Source: Acidobacteriota bacterium (GTDB taxonomy: Bacteria > Acidobacteriota > Terriglobia > Bryobacterales > Bryobacteraceae). From it: DNA of 64,000 nt. Below, in pieces: positions 16,147 to 25,639 of the stretch. The stretch spans positions 51,626-115,625 of the forward strand of contig JACQZR010000007.1 of NCBI GenBank assembly GCA_016213775.1, read 5' to 3'. A program made the translations under genes and the position numbers. The stretch's first letter is position 1. Each line of letters starts with the position of its first letter. Below the pieces are notes generated by a model. The model saw only the letters and a list, made by a program, of their open reading frames with translations. It had not been told where the DNA came from and searched no databases.

Positions 16147-18048
16147 TTAAGCCGGTTTCACGCGGAGGGTCCAGGAGGCGTTGGCCGGCGCTTTGGCTGA
16201 GACAAGGCGGATGCGATAGAGACGGTCGCCCCAGGCGTTGCGGAGGCGGCTGTCTTCCACCTTCACCTCATCCACTTTGCATTCCACGCCGGGACCTTCC
16301 CAGTGGAGGCGTTTGACGTTCTTGTCGGAAGGTGTCATGAGGTTGAGAGTGATTTCGCCGAGCTGGCGGAGACGGGCGTTGTCGCGAATCACCAGTTCGT
16401 TGGCGGCGCGATCGAGACGGATGGTGCGCTGCCAGCTTTCCACCTTCGCGTCGGCGGGATAGGCGGCGGCGATGTCCATGGAGAGTTCGACAGCGGAGGC
16501 GCCTTTCTTGAAGGCGACGTTGCGGGCTTCAAAGTCGCGGCCCGGCGACTGCATGACACCGTTAATTGTGGGGCAGTTGTGATAAGCGGACTGCATGGTC
16601 CAGATCTCGTAACGCTTGGACGAGAAGGTTTTGGCGGAGTAGGTTTCGACGCCAACGTCGATGAGAAGCGGTTCGCCGTTGGCAAAGCAAACGAAGTTGC
16701 CGACGTCGTTGTGGTTGTGGCTTTCGGCATTATGGCCGCCCTGCGCGGCGACGTACATTCCTTCCTTTGATCCTTCGCGGTAGCGGGCGGTCATAACCTG
16801 GATGCCGGGGAGCCAGGCTTCGGCGACGAGAGGTTGGCGCGGGGTGACTTTAGCGAGAGTTGTCGCGTGGAAGATGGCGGGCAGTGCGCGGCCGAGGCTG
16901 TCGCCGCGGGTGCGGCCGTCGCGCTGGGCAAAGTGGGCTGCCAGCGACTGCATATGCGGATCGTGGATGCGTTCGCCGTAGCGGCAGACGAGGTCGGCGG
17001 CGATGCCGGTCTTGGCCGGGGCGTCGGCGAAGTTGACGAACCACTCATCGGCGATGTGAACGCGGTAGATGTAACGGCCGATTTCCTGGACGAGAGGCAT
17101 GTCCCAATAGCTTGCTGCGCCGTTGGTGGCGGAATCGAGGAGTTCGAGGTTGTCGAACAGCGACGCACCGGCGCGGCCCCAATAGCCGGGGCCTTCGTCG
17201 CAACCGCCGTCAGGGTGGTAGCCGTCGAGAAAACGATCGACGGAGCGCAGGATTTTGGCGGCGAGTGCGGCGCGGCGCTCGGGTTTGTTCTCCATGGCGA
17301 GCGTGCAGGCGAGGACGTTGGAATTGATCCACGGATTCCAGTTGTTGACCGCGGATTTCGACGCGAAGCCCATCCACCCGAAATCTTCGCGGGCTTCGTA
17401 GGGCTGAAGGACGCGGCGGTTGATTTCAAGGGCGATGCGATCGCGGATGAGCGGCGAGACCTTGTCGAGGGTGTGGCCGAGGAGATAGTCGATCCAGGCG
17501 AGTTGGGCCCCGGTTTCGGCGGCGAACAGATCGATGATGGGTTCGGTGACATCGGGGAGTCCCGTTCCGCGTTTTTGCGCACCCATGTGAGCAGGAACAC
17601 CCCACCAGGACTCTTCACAGGTGAGCCAGATGCCGTTGGCGATCTCGTCGAGGAAGCGGCCTTTGCCATCCATGCATTCGGCGAGAACGAGGGCGGAGAG
17701 GCGGTCGCGGCGTTGGTTGCGCGAGGCTTCGTAGCGGGAACGGTTGCCTTCGCGGCGGTATTCGAGGAACTGGGACGCACGGAGGGAGGGCCATTCACCG
17801 GGGAGGAGTTGGTTGCCCCTTTCGAGCACTTCGGCGCGGATCTTCTCCGGGAGGGCTTGCCAGGCGTCGCGTTGGGAGGCCCGGGGGTAGGGGTTCCAAG
17901 CGTTGCGGGGCTTTAGGGCGGAAGCGAGTTTGGTGGCCGGCCAGACACTGCTTAGGCGCTTCTGTTCGGGGACGTCGTTGCGGCGTTGCATAGCTGCAGC
18001 AGGAGAGGCGGCGAGGAGGGCGAGGCAATCGCGGCGCGTGAGGGGCAT
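16147..18048 (-). CDS. Heparinase II/III-family polysaccharide lyase-like protein
   Basis: The protein has 633 residues from ATG 18048. A Tat-like leader (PLTRRDCLALLAASPAAA) is followed by an alpha/alpha toroid (about 60-370, including NWNPWINSNVLACTLAM and GGCDEGPGYWGRAGASLFD) and a beta-sandwich half with AAQGGHNAESHNHNDVGNFV, typical of heparinase II/III-like enzymes. These cleave uronate-containing polysaccharides by beta-elimination. I rejected a start 13 codons upstream because it would bury the leader. Only 51 bases separate it from the divergent sulfatase, suggesting joint control. Confidence 0.85.
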   Translation of the reverse strand: MPLTRRDCLALLAASPAAAMQRRNDVPEQKRLSSVWPATKLASALKPRNAWNPYPRASQRDAWQALPEKIRAEVLERGNQLLPGEWPSLRASQFLEYRREGNRSRYEASRNQRRDRLSALVLAECMDGKGRFLDEIANGIWLTCEESWWGVPAHMGAQKRGTGLPDVTEPIIDLFAAETGAQLAWIDYLLGHTLDKVSPLIRDRIALEINRRVLQPYEAREDFGWMGFASKSAVNNWNPWINSNVLACTLAMENKPERRAALAAKILRSVDRFLDGYHPDGGCDEGPGYWGRAGASLFDNLELLDSATNGAASYWDMPLVQEIGRYIYRVHIADEWFVNFADAPAKTGIAADLVCRYGERIHDPHMQSLAAHFAQRDGRTRGDSLGRALPAIFHATTLAKVTPRQPLVAEAWLPGIQVMTARYREGSKEGMYVAAQGGHNAESHNHNDVGNFVCFANGEPLLIDVGVETYSAKTFSSKRYEIWTMQSAYHNCPTINGVMQSPGRDFEARNVAFKKGASAVELSMDIAAAYPADAKVESWQRTIRLDRAANELVIRDNARLRQLGEITLNLMTPSDKNVKRLHWEGPGVECKVDEVKVEDSRLRNAWGDRLYRIRLVSAKAPANASWTLRVKPA

Positions 18049-18086
18049 GTGTGCATTTAAGCACGCGAGATGCCATTTACGCGGCA

Positions 18087-18092
18087 TATACT
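18087..18092 (+). promoter_or_regulatory. Possible -10 element placing the sulfatase start at the transcript 5' end
   Basis: TATACT lies seven bases before ATG 18100 in the 51-base divergent gap. If used, the transcript would begin at or next to the start codon, making it leaderless. No convincing -35 is seen 17 bases upstream. Confidence 0.35.
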
Positions 18093-18099
18093 ATTGGGG

Positions 18100-19494
18100 A
18101 TGCGAATTGCCAGACGCGAATTCGTTACCGCTGCCGCCGCTCTCACCGCCAACGCCCAGCGCAACCCTCGCCCCAACATCCTCTACATCATGACCGACCA
18201 GCAGCACGCCGGCATGCTGAGTTGCGCCGGAAACCGCTGGCTGCAAACCCCCGCCATGGACAGCCTCGCCGCCTCCGGTGTGCGCTTTGAACTCGCCTAC
18301 TCCGGCAATCCCGTCTGCGTCCCCGCGCGCACTTCGATGATGACGGGCCGATACCCCAGCCACTTTGGCATCCGCGACAACCGCGCCCCGGAACTCCCTC
18401 GCGAAATACTGCCGGCTGCTCTCGGCCACACTTTCCGCAACGCCGGCTACGAAACCGTCTTTGGTGGCAAGACCCACTGGCCTCGGCCAATGACCGCGGA
18501 AAGCATCGGGTTCGAATACATCACTCGCGACGAACGCGAGGGCCTCGCGCAGGAATGCGAAACCTTCCTCCGGCGCAAGCACGACAAGCCGTTCCTTCTG
18601 ATCGCGTCCTTCATCAATCCTCACGACATCTGCTACATGGCCATCGACGCGCACGCCAAGGCCACCGGCATTCCTACTCCGCTCCCCAAATCCGTGGTGG
18701 AACGCGAACGCGTCGCCGCCGCATCCGGCCGCCCCGAAGTCGCTCGCAACGATTTCTTCAAGAGCCTCTGCCCGCCGCTCCCGGCCAACCATGCCGCCAC
18801 TGAAAACGAACCCGCCGCGCTCGGGCGGATGGGAGGATTCCGCGGTTATGTGCGCAAGCACTGGACCGCCGAAGATTGGCGCCTCCATCGCTGGGTCTAC
18901 CATCGCCTCACTGAGGAAGTGGACGCGCAGATCGGCCGCGTCCTCACTGCCCTCCGCGACACCGGCCTCGAAAGCAACACCGTCGTCGTGTTCGCCAGCG
19001 ACCATGGCGACATGGATTCCTCCCACGGCTTCGAACATAAGAGCCTGCCATACGAAGAATCTGCCCGCGTTCCCTTTATCGTTTCCTGGAAAGGTAAAAC
19101 CCAGCCGCGTGTCGATCGCGAGCACCTCATTGGTTCCACCACTGATTTGTTCCCGACCCTCTGCGACTACGCCGGCATCCAGCCTCCCGCCGGATTGCCC
19201 GGGCGCAGTATCCGTCCCGTCGTGGAAGGCAAATCTGCACGCTGGCGCGATGCCCTCGTCATCGAATGCGAAGGCTCCCGCACCCTTCGCACGGCCACAC
19301 ACAAGTATTCGATATGGGAAGGGCCTGGGACGCGCGAAGTCCTCTTCGACATGCAAGCCGACCCCGGTGAAATGCACAACCTCGCCGCAGTGCAATCGCA
19401 GGCTCCTCGCGTGGCCGGACTCCGCCGCCGCCTCGAAAGCGAAATCGCGCCGCGCATCGACGCCTTCGGACGCGACTTGCTCACATCTTTGTAG
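18100..19494 (+). CDS. Type I sulfatase (formylglycine-dependent), exported
   Basis: This 464-residue protein has a Tat-like leader (MRIARREFVTAAAALTANA) and the alkaline-phosphatase-fold sulfatase core. The activating motif CVPAR is at residues 73-77, with Cys73 as the presumed formylglycine precursor; metal-site segments NILYIMTDQQ and VFASDHGDMDSSHGFEHK are present. It should remove sulfate esters from carbohydrates outside the cytoplasm and needs a formylglycine-generating enzyme encoded elsewhere. I chose ATG 18100 over the upstream 18070 because it starts directly at the leader. It heads a probable three-gene unit with the dehydratase and cupin. Confidence 0.88.
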   Translation: MRIARREFVTAAAALTANAQRNPRPNILYIMTDQQHAGMLSCAGNRWLQTPAMDSLAASGVRFELAYSGNPVCVPARTSMMTGRYPSHFGIRDNRAPELPREILPAALGHTFRNAGYETVFGGKTHWPRPMTAESIGFEYITRDEREGLAQECETFLRRKHDKPFLLIASFINPHDICYMAIDAHAKATGIPTPLPKSVVERERVAAASGRPEVARNDFFKSLCPPLPANHAATENEPAALGRMGGFRGYVRKHWTAEDWRLHRWVYHRLTEEVDAQIGRVLTALRDTGLESNTVVVFASDHGDMDSSHGFEHKSLPYEESARVPFIVSWKGKTQPRVDREHLIGSTTDLFPTLCDYAGIQPPAGLPGRSIRPVVEGKSARWRDALVIECEGSRTLRTATHKYSIWEGPGTREVLFDMQADPGEMHNLAAVQSQAPRVAGLRRRLESEIAPRIDAFGRDLLTSL

Positions 19495-19554
19495 AGAGCA
19501 CTTGCACTCTCCACCGCCACAGGCGTAGCGTAATGGGCATAGGAGGCCGCTTCA

Positions 19555-20946
19555 ATGGCCCATCGCTACTCGCAGCCCTCCACCCGGAGAGCTCTTCTCG
19601 CCCGTATGGGCGCCTTCGCCGGAATCCTCCAGCTCACTGAAGATAAGGTCATCGCGCAGCAAAACCGCACCTCCGGCTTCAACCGCAACTCCGCTCCCAG
19701 CCAGCTCAAGATCACCGACATGAGGTCCGTGCTGGTGGCGTCCAATTACGATTACCCCATCATTCGCATCGACACTAACCAGGGCGTCTACGGTCTCGGC
19801 GAAGTCCGCGACGCCGGGCGGGAAGGCACCGCTCTCGTGCTCAAGCCGCACCTGATGGGCCGCAATCCGCTCGGCATCGAACCCATCCTCGACTCCATCC
19901 GCAACTTCGCCAATCACCAGCGGCTTGGAGGCGGCTACAGCGCCGTCGATATGGCCTTGCACGACATCGCAGGGAAAGTGTACGGCGTCCCCGCCTGGCG
20001 TCTGATAGGCTCCAAATACCGCGACCGCATTCGCATCTACTGCGACACTGACCAGAGCCAGGACCCCAAAGTATTCGCCGAGCGCCTCAAAAAACGCAAA
20101 GAAATGGGGTACACGTTTTTCAAAATGGATCTCGGCACCAGGCTCGTCGCCCAACGTCCGGGCGCCATCAATAGCCGCAACACGGCAACTGAGAAAGGCC
20201 TCGGCTACCTCTGCGAATACATCCAGGCCGTTCGCGATGCCATCGGTTGGGACGTGCCCCTCGCTACAGATCACTTCGGCGCACTGTCGGTGAACGACAG
20301 CATTCGCTACGCCCGCGCCTTTGAACGCTACGATCTTGCCTGGGCTGAAGACATGATTCAAGTGGGCCACCTCGGCCCCGGCGGCGACGCCCCGAAAAAC
20401 TGGCGTGCCTATCGCGAGCTATCCGAAGCCACCACCACTCCCATCGCTACCGGCGAAAGCCTCTTCGGCCTTGAGGAAGGCTTCAAGGATCTGATCGACC
20501 ACCGCGCCGTCGACATCATCCACCCGGATCCGCTCACCTCCGGTGCCATCCGCGAAACCAAGCGCATCTGCGACTACGCTTCCATGCATGGCGTCCAGAC
20601 TGCGATACACTTCGCAGGCTCTCCTGTCGGTTGTCTCGCTTCCGTGCACATGGCAGCGACCATCAAGGACATGCTCGCGATGGAGAACCACGCCGTAGAC
20701 ATCCCCTGGTGGGATAGCCTCGTCGGCGGACCAGCCAAACCAATCGTCAACCGCGGCCACATCACCGTGCCCGACACTCCCGGCCTCGGTGTAGAGCTAA
20801 ATGAGGCCGTCATCAAGGAGCACATTCGCAAAGGTGGCTACTTCGAGCCAACTCCCCAGTACGACGACTACATCCTCGACCGCTTTCGCATCGGCGGTCC
20901 TTATCCCCACATCGATGAGAATGGAAAGCCGGTCACCAGCCGCTAG
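19555..20946 (+). CDS. Enolase-superfamily (mandelate racemase/muconate lactonizing-type) sugar acid dehydratase
   Basis: This 463-residue protein has an enolase-superfamily capping domain and barrel. Metal ligands appear in ATDHFG, WAEDM and TGESLFG, and the DxH-style arrangement plus a later AIHFAGSP resembles acid-sugar dehydratases such as mannonate or galactonate dehydratase. An N-terminal region with Arg pairs and Ala-rich sequence may be an export leader, which is unusual for this family. An AGGAGG ribosome-binding site precedes ATG 19555. It lies between a sulfatase and a cupin, consistent with sugar-acid catabolism. Exact substrate is not readable. Confidence 0.82.
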   Translation: MAHRYSQPSTRRALLARMGAFAGILQLTEDKVIAQQNRTSGFNRNSAPSQLKITDMRSVLVASNYDYPIIRIDTNQGVYGLGEVRDAGREGTALVLKPHLMGRNPLGIEPILDSIRNFANHQRLGGGYSAVDMALHDIAGKVYGVPAWRLIGSKYRDRIRIYCDTDQSQDPKVFAERLKKRKEMGYTFFKMDLGTRLVAQRPGAINSRNTATEKGLGYLCEYIQAVRDAIGWDVPLATDHFGALSVNDSIRYARAFERYDLAWAEDMIQVGHLGPGGDAPKNWRAYRELSEATTTPIATGESLFGLEEGFKDLIDHRAVDIIHPDPLTSGAIRETKRICDYASMHGVQTAIHFAGSPVGCLASVHMAATIKDMLAMENHAVDIPWWDSLVGGPAKPIVNRGHITVPDTPGLGVELNEAVIKEHIRKGGYFEPTPQYDDYILDRFRIGGPYPHIDENGKPVTSR

Positions 20947-20955
20947 GAAGCCACC

Positions 20956-21816
20956 ATGCAACGACTGCTACTGATCCTCACTGCAACAGCGCTCTTCGGC
21001 GCCGACCCCACTTTCCTCCGGCGCCGCGTCGCCGATATCGCCCCGCGCCCCGACGACCTCACCCGCAACGCCACCGGCACGCTCGCCTACCGTCCCATCT
21101 TCGGCATAGGTGACGATCAGGCCAAGAGCCTCAAAGGCATCGCCCGTTACGGTGAACTCCGCCTCGAACCTGGCGCGGCGACCGCGATCGTCAAATACGC
21201 CGCTGAAGAACAGCTTTACTACATCCTCGATGGCGCCGGCACGCTGCTGTACGACGCCACCGAATCCCCTGTCCGGGCCAACGACTTTCTTTACCTCCCA
21301 CCCGACGTTCCGCACGGAGTCCGCAACACCTCCAACAATCCGCTGCGCCTGCTCGTCATGGGTTTCAAGATCCCCCGTTGGGCGAAACTCAATCCGCCGG
21401 CCAAACTGATGGTCGCCAATGCCGCTGACGTCAAGCCGATCACCCTCGCCGGGCACGGCCCAACCGTGCAATTCAAACTCTTGATGGGGACCACCGAAAG
21501 CACCCGTGACAAACTTGCCGCCGCCAACCAAATGGCCAGTCTCTTCATAATGGACTTTGCTCCCGGCGGCACCAACATCCCGCACCATCACGAAACCGAA
21601 GAAGAGATTTACTACGTGCTGCGCGGCAGCGGCGACATGGTGGCCGGCGGCGGCGCGGATGGCAACGAAGGCCGCTACCCCGCGCGCGAAGGCGACGCCT
21701 ATTTCGCCCGCCTCAACACCACCGTCGGCTTCTACAGCGGCGCCAAGGAAGGCGGCCCTCACGACCTGATCCTCGCGGTCCGCTCCGCCTTCCCCTTCCC
21801 GCGACTCAACAGATAA
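20956..21816 (+). CDS. Exported bicupin protein
   Basis: This 286-residue protein begins with a signal peptide (MQRLLLILTATALFGA) and contains two cupin domains. The first has EEQLYYILDGAGTLLYD and PPDVPHGVRN; the second has IPHHHETEEEIYYVLRGSGDMV with the HxH...E metal-binding pattern well preserved. Bicupins include lyases, isomerases and sugar-binding proteins. It follows the dehydratase by nine bases and is probably co-transcribed, so a role in the same carbohydrate pathway is likely; its reaction is unknown. Confidence 0.8.
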   Translation: MQRLLLILTATALFGADPTFLRRRVADIAPRPDDLTRNATGTLAYRPIFGIGDDQAKSLKGIARYGELRLEPGAATAIVKYAAEEQLYYILDGAGTLLYDATESPVRANDFLYLPPDVPHGVRNTSNNPLRLLVMGFKIPRWAKLNPPAKLMVANAADVKPITLAGHGPTVQFKLLMGTTESTRDKLAAANQMASLFIMDFAPGGTNIPHHHETEEEIYYVLRGSGDMVAGGGADGNEGRYPAREGDAYFARLNTTVGFYSGAKEGGPHDLILAVRSAFPFPRLNR

Positions 21817-21849
21817 TCGCCACAGCCCATACACGTACAGCCAACCCGC

Positions 21850-21884
21850 TATACTGTAACGTATTCGTAACAGTATTCAGGAGG
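21850..21884 (+). promoter_or_regulatory. Promoter -10, operator-like dyad and ribosome-binding site before TonB receptor
   Basis: TATACT (21850-21855) overlaps a dyad ACTGTAACG-tatt-CGTAACAGT (21853-21874) with one mismatch between arms. AGGAGG (21879-21884) sits eight bases before ATG 21893. A repressor bound at the dyad would cover the transcription start. No good -35 is visible. Confidence 0.45.
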
Positions 21885-21892
21885 CTTGTATC

Positions 21893-24800
21893 ATGCTCGC
21901 AGCATTTCTCCGGCTTTGCACCGTTATTCTTGCGCTCGGCTTCACCGCACTCGCTCAAAACCCGGTTGTATCCGGCCGCATCATCGACTCCACAGGAGCC
22001 GTCGTCCCCAACGCCAACATCGAGCTTCGCAACACCGCCACCTCCGTTCGCGCCGCATCGAGAACCAACGCCGAAGGACTCTTCGTGTTCCCGCCCGTAC
22101 CCCCCGGCCCATACGAATTGAGCGCCGCCGCCGCCGGATTCGCCACCGCCCAGATTACCGGCATGACGCTGGAAACCGGCCAGTCCCGCACCGTCGACCT
22201 CACCTTGAACCCCAGTGCTGTCTCCTCCTCAGTCACCATCACTGATCAGGCGCAGCTTCTCACCATGGACCGCGCCGACCGCGGCACCGTCGTCGAGAAC
22301 AAGTTCGTCCTATCGATCCCGCTCGCCACGCGCAATCCCCTCCTGCTCACTACACTCACCGCCGGAGTCGTTCCCGGCAACGTCCTCACTGCCGGCGACA
22401 ACACCGCCAGCCAGGCCCAAACCAACGAGTTCCGCATCAACGGCGGTCGCACCACCACCAGCGAGATCCTCATTGATGGCGCGGCCAACACCGGCACGTA
22501 CAACAACCAGGCATCGGCCATCCCGCAAGTGGACGCGCTCCAGGAATTCAAGGTCAACACTAACCCCTACGACGCATCGTTCGGTCGCACAGGCGGCGGT
22601 GTCATCAGTTACACCATCAAGTCCGGCACTAACGATTTCCACGGCTCGCTCCACGAGTTCTTCCAACACTGGAAATTGAACGCCAACGGATTCAACGCCA
22701 ACCGCGCCCGCCAACCCCGCAACAACGTCCGTAAGAACCAATTCGGCGGCACCATCGGCGGACCGGTCATCCTCCCCAAGATGTACAACGGCCGCAACAA
22801 AACGTTCTTCTTCTTCGCCTGGGAGAGCATCCGGCAGAACAGTTTCTCTTCTTTCCTCGGCACCGTGCCCACCGCGCTCCAGCGCACCGGCGATTTCTCG
22901 CAGACGAACGACACCAACGGCGCACTCAAACTGATCTACAACCCCTACACCACCCGCCTCAACCCAAACGTTCCCGCAGGCACGACGCAGTACCTCCGTG
23001 ACCCCTTCGCCGGCAACATCATCCCGGCCAACCTTCTCAACACCGTTGGCAAGAACCTGCTCCCGTACTACCCCAGCCCCAATCAACCGGGCATCGGCAG
23101 AAGCGATAGCAACAACTTCCTGAGCAACGCATCGAACACGCAATCCACCGACCGCCTCGACGCCCGCGTCGATCATCAGCTCAACGAACACCACTCTATC
23201 TTTGGCCGCGGCAACTGGTTTCAGTATCTGAACTCGCAGCCGCTGGTCTATGGCAATCCGCAATCGCCGGTGCAAACGCCGAACCTCATCCCCGGTGAAA
23301 ACTGGATCGTCAACCATACCTGGACCTACAGCCCGCACACCGTGCTCGTCCATCACTTCTCCGGAGCCAATACCCAGACCAACCGTGTGCCCTTGACCCT
23401 CGGCTTCGATCAGAAGGCCCTCGGCTTCCCGTCGGCTGTCACCGCCGGCCAGATCGCGCCGTACTTCCCCGTCGCCAGCATTGGCGGCTACAGTGGTGTC
23501 GGCCCGCAAGGAACTGCCTACAACGTCGTGATCTCGCGTACCTATCAATACACCGCCGACCTCACGCAACTCCGCGGCAGGCATACCTTGAAAGCCGGCT
23601 TCGACTGGCGCAAGTTCACCCTTTCGTGGGAGAATCCGCAGCCTCTCCGCATCCAGGCCGGTGGCGCATACACCGCCGGTGCCAATCCCCGCGCCGCCAC
23701 CGCGAACACCGGCTCGGGCCTCGCCGATCTTCTCCTGGGCGCCGCTGATGTCTCCTACAACATCACCCCCACCTTTATTAACAGTCATCCCTACTACGGC
23801 GCTTACCTCCAGGATGAGTGGCGCATCAACAGCAAGCTCACCCTTACCTTCGGCATCCGCTACAACCTCGAACTCCCCACTATCGAAGAGAAGGACCGCT
23901 ACGTCTACCTCGATCTCAACAGCCCGTCGCCGCTTCAGGTACCCGGCTACAATCTCGTAGGCGGCCTCGGTTTCACAGGCGTCAATGGCATCGGCCGCCG
24001 CGCCCAAACCACCGACCGCAACAATTGGGATCCGCGCGTAGGGCTCGCCTACCGCATCTCCGACAAAACCATTCTCCGCAGCGGCTTCGGCATTTTCCAT
24101 CATCCGCAGCTCACCACCAGTATCGACATCTCCCAGGGCTTCACTCGCTCTACCACCAACCTGGTCGCGCTGGCCGACACCGTCACACCCACGTTCAACC
24201 TCGCCAATCCGTTTCCGCAGGGTCTGATTCAACCCACCGGCAACACGCTCGGACTGGCCACGCAACTAGGGCTCGGCATCAGCGGCCCGCTGCGCGATTC
24301 GCGCATCGCCTATCAGGGCCAATGGTCGCTCGACGTCCAGCGACAGTTGCCCTACGGCATTATGGTCGATGTCGGCTACACCGGAACCGTTGGCGTGGCG
24401 CTACCTGCCGCCGTCGCCCTCAACCAGCTCAATCCTTCGTACCTCTCGCTCGGCTCCCAGCTCATCCGCACTGTCGAAAACCCCTTCTTCGGCAAGATCA
24501 CCGATTCTTCCTCCACTCTCAGGCTGCCCACCGTGCAGTACGCCCAACTGCTTCGCCCGTATCCGCAGTTCTCCGCCGTAAGTGGCGCAGTCGTCCCGCT
24601 GGGACACTCCAGCTATCACGCGCTCGAATTCAAGGCGGAGCGCCGTTTCGCCCAAGGAATCGCTCTGCTCTTCAATTGGACCCACTCCAAGTTAATCGAC
24701 AACGTCGGCGAAATCGCCGGCTCGTTCGGTCAGTCCGCCGGTGTCAACAACACGTACTGCTACTCGTGTGATCGCGCGCTGTCCTATCTTGATATCCCCG

Positions 24801-25348
24801 ATTACCTCAATCTCAGCCTCCGCTACGAACTCCCCTTTGGCATCAAGAAGCGCTTCCTCAACTCCGGAATCATCGGACGCGCCCTCGGCAACTGGTCGAT
24901 CGCCGGCATCCACACATACGCCAGCGGCACCCCGGTCATCGTGTCCTCTCCCAACAATTCCAACGCATTCACCACCGGCCTCTTCCGCCCCAACGCCACC
25001 GGACAGAAAGCCGCTCTCCCCGGTGGACCGCAGATCGCCGACAACGGCAAATACTTTAACGCCGCGGCATTCGTGCAGACCCCGCAATTCCAAATCGGCA
25101 ACGTCAGCCGTCAATTGCCCGACGTGCGCATCCCCGCTAACAGAACGCTCAATCTCCTGATTGAAAAACAGACGGTGATCTACGAACGTCTCCGCCTCGA
25201 CTTCCGCGCCGAGATGTTCAACGCCACCAACTCCGTCGTCTTCGGAGGCCCTCAGACATCAGTGACCTCCGCCGCCTTCGGCACCATCGCGCTCAATCAG
25301 GTGAACACCCCGCGCATCGTCCAATTCGCCATGCGCCTGGCGTTCTGA
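21893..25348 (+). CDS. Oar-like TonB-dependent receptor
   Basis: This 1,151-residue protein has a signal peptide (MLAAFLRLCTVILALGFTALAQ), a carboxypeptidase-regulatory-like domain (VVSGRIIDSTGAVVPNANIEL), a plug region with VDALQEFKVNTNPYDASFGRTGGG and a long beta-barrel ending RIVQFAMRLAF with a terminal Phe. It follows the sulfatase-dehydratase-cupin unit by 76 bases and has its own regulatory dyad. It probably imports the oligosaccharides released by those enzymes and the divergent lyase. Confidence 0.88.
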   Translation: MLAAFLRLCTVILALGFTALAQNPVVSGRIIDSTGAVVPNANIELRNTATSVRAASRTNAEGLFVFPPVPPGPYELSAAAAGFATAQITGMTLETGQSRTVDLTLNPSAVSSSVTITDQAQLLTMDRADRGTVVENKFVLSIPLATRNPLLLTTLTAGVVPGNVLTAGDNTASQAQTNEFRINGGRTTTSEILIDGAANTGTYNNQASAIPQVDALQEFKVNTNPYDASFGRTGGGVISYTIKSGTNDFHGSLHEFFQHWKLNANGFNANRARQPRNNVRKNQFGGTIGGPVILPKMYNGRNKTFFFFAWESIRQNSFSSFLGTVPTALQRTGDFSQTNDTNGALKLIYNPYTTRLNPNVPAGTTQYLRDPFAGNIIPANLLNTVGKNLLPYYPSPNQPGIGRSDSNNFLSNASNTQSTDRLDARVDHQLNEHHSIFGRGNWFQYLNSQPLVYGNPQSPVQTPNLIPGENWIVNHTWTYSPHTVLVHHFSGANTQTNRVPLTLGFDQKALGFPSAVTAGQIAPYFPVASIGGYSGVGPQGTAYNVVISRTYQYTADLTQLRGRHTLKAGFDWRKFTLSWENPQPLRIQAGGAYTAGANPRAATANTGSGLADLLLGAADVSYNITPTFINSHPYYGAYLQDEWRINSKLTLTFGIRYNLELPTIEEKDRYVYLDLNSPSPLQVPGYNLVGGLGFTGVNGIGRRAQTTDRNNWDPRVGLAYRISDKTILRSGFGIFHHPQLTTSIDISQGFTRSTTNLVALADTVTPTFNLANPFPQGLIQPTGNTLGLATQLGLGISGPLRDSRIAYQGQWSLDVQRQLPYGIMVDVGYTGTVGVALPAAVALNQLNPSYLSLGSQLIRTVENPFFGKITDSSSTLRLPTVQYAQLLRPYPQFSAVSGAVVPLGHSSYHALEFKAERRFAQGIALLFNWTHSKLIDNVGEIAGSFGQSAGVNNTYCYSCDRALSYLDIPDYLNLSLRYELPFGIKKRFLNSGIIGRALGNWSIAGIHTYASGTPVIVSSPNNSNAFTTGLFRPNATGQKAALPGGPQIADNGKYFNAAAFVQTPQFQIGNVSRQLPDVRIPANRTLNLLIEKQTVIYERLRLDFRAEMFNATNSVVFGGPQTSVTSAAFGTIALNQVNTPRIVQFAMRLAF

Positions 25349-25375
25349 CCGGAGTGGCCGGCTGTGACGTCAACC

Positions 25376-25639
25376 TTATGCGCCGCCGATGGAGCGAAGG
25401 ACTCCATTGACGCGGGCCCAGATAATGGAGAGGCTCGGAGTGAAGTCGAAGGTGAGGACCACGGCGGCCATTGTGGTGACGAAGGCCACCATGAGCGCAT
25501 ATTCGACGAAGTCCTGGCCGCGCTGATCGGCAGGAAGGCGGCGGAGCTGGCGAAAGATGTCGAGTGTGTGAATCAAGCGCGTGATGTCCTCTAAGGGAAC
25601 GCATCGGCAACGGCCGAGATTTAACCGGGAATTAATCAA
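25376..25639 (-). CDS. Flp/Fap-type pilin subunit
   Basis: The 87-residue reading contains the Flp signature: a basic N-terminus, RGQDFVEYALMVAFVTTMAAVVLTF with the conserved Glu of the EY motif, and a short polar tail. Flp pilins are cleaved by a TadV-type prepilin peptidase and form tight-adherence pili. The start is uncertain: TTG at 25639 overlaps the previous gene by eight bases and adds a long leader, and a TTG further in is possible. No tad assembly genes are nearby, so the subunit is isolated. Confidence 0.75.
   Translation of the reverse strand: MINSRLNLGRCRCVPLEDITRLIHTLDIFRQLRRLPADQRGQDFVEYALMVAFVTTMAAVVLTFDFTPSLSIIWARVNGVLRSIGGA

Noticed and set aside
22310..24265. 651-codon minus-strand ORF opposite the second TonB receptor
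   Set aside because: Composition is that of an antisense shadow; no motif or start signal.
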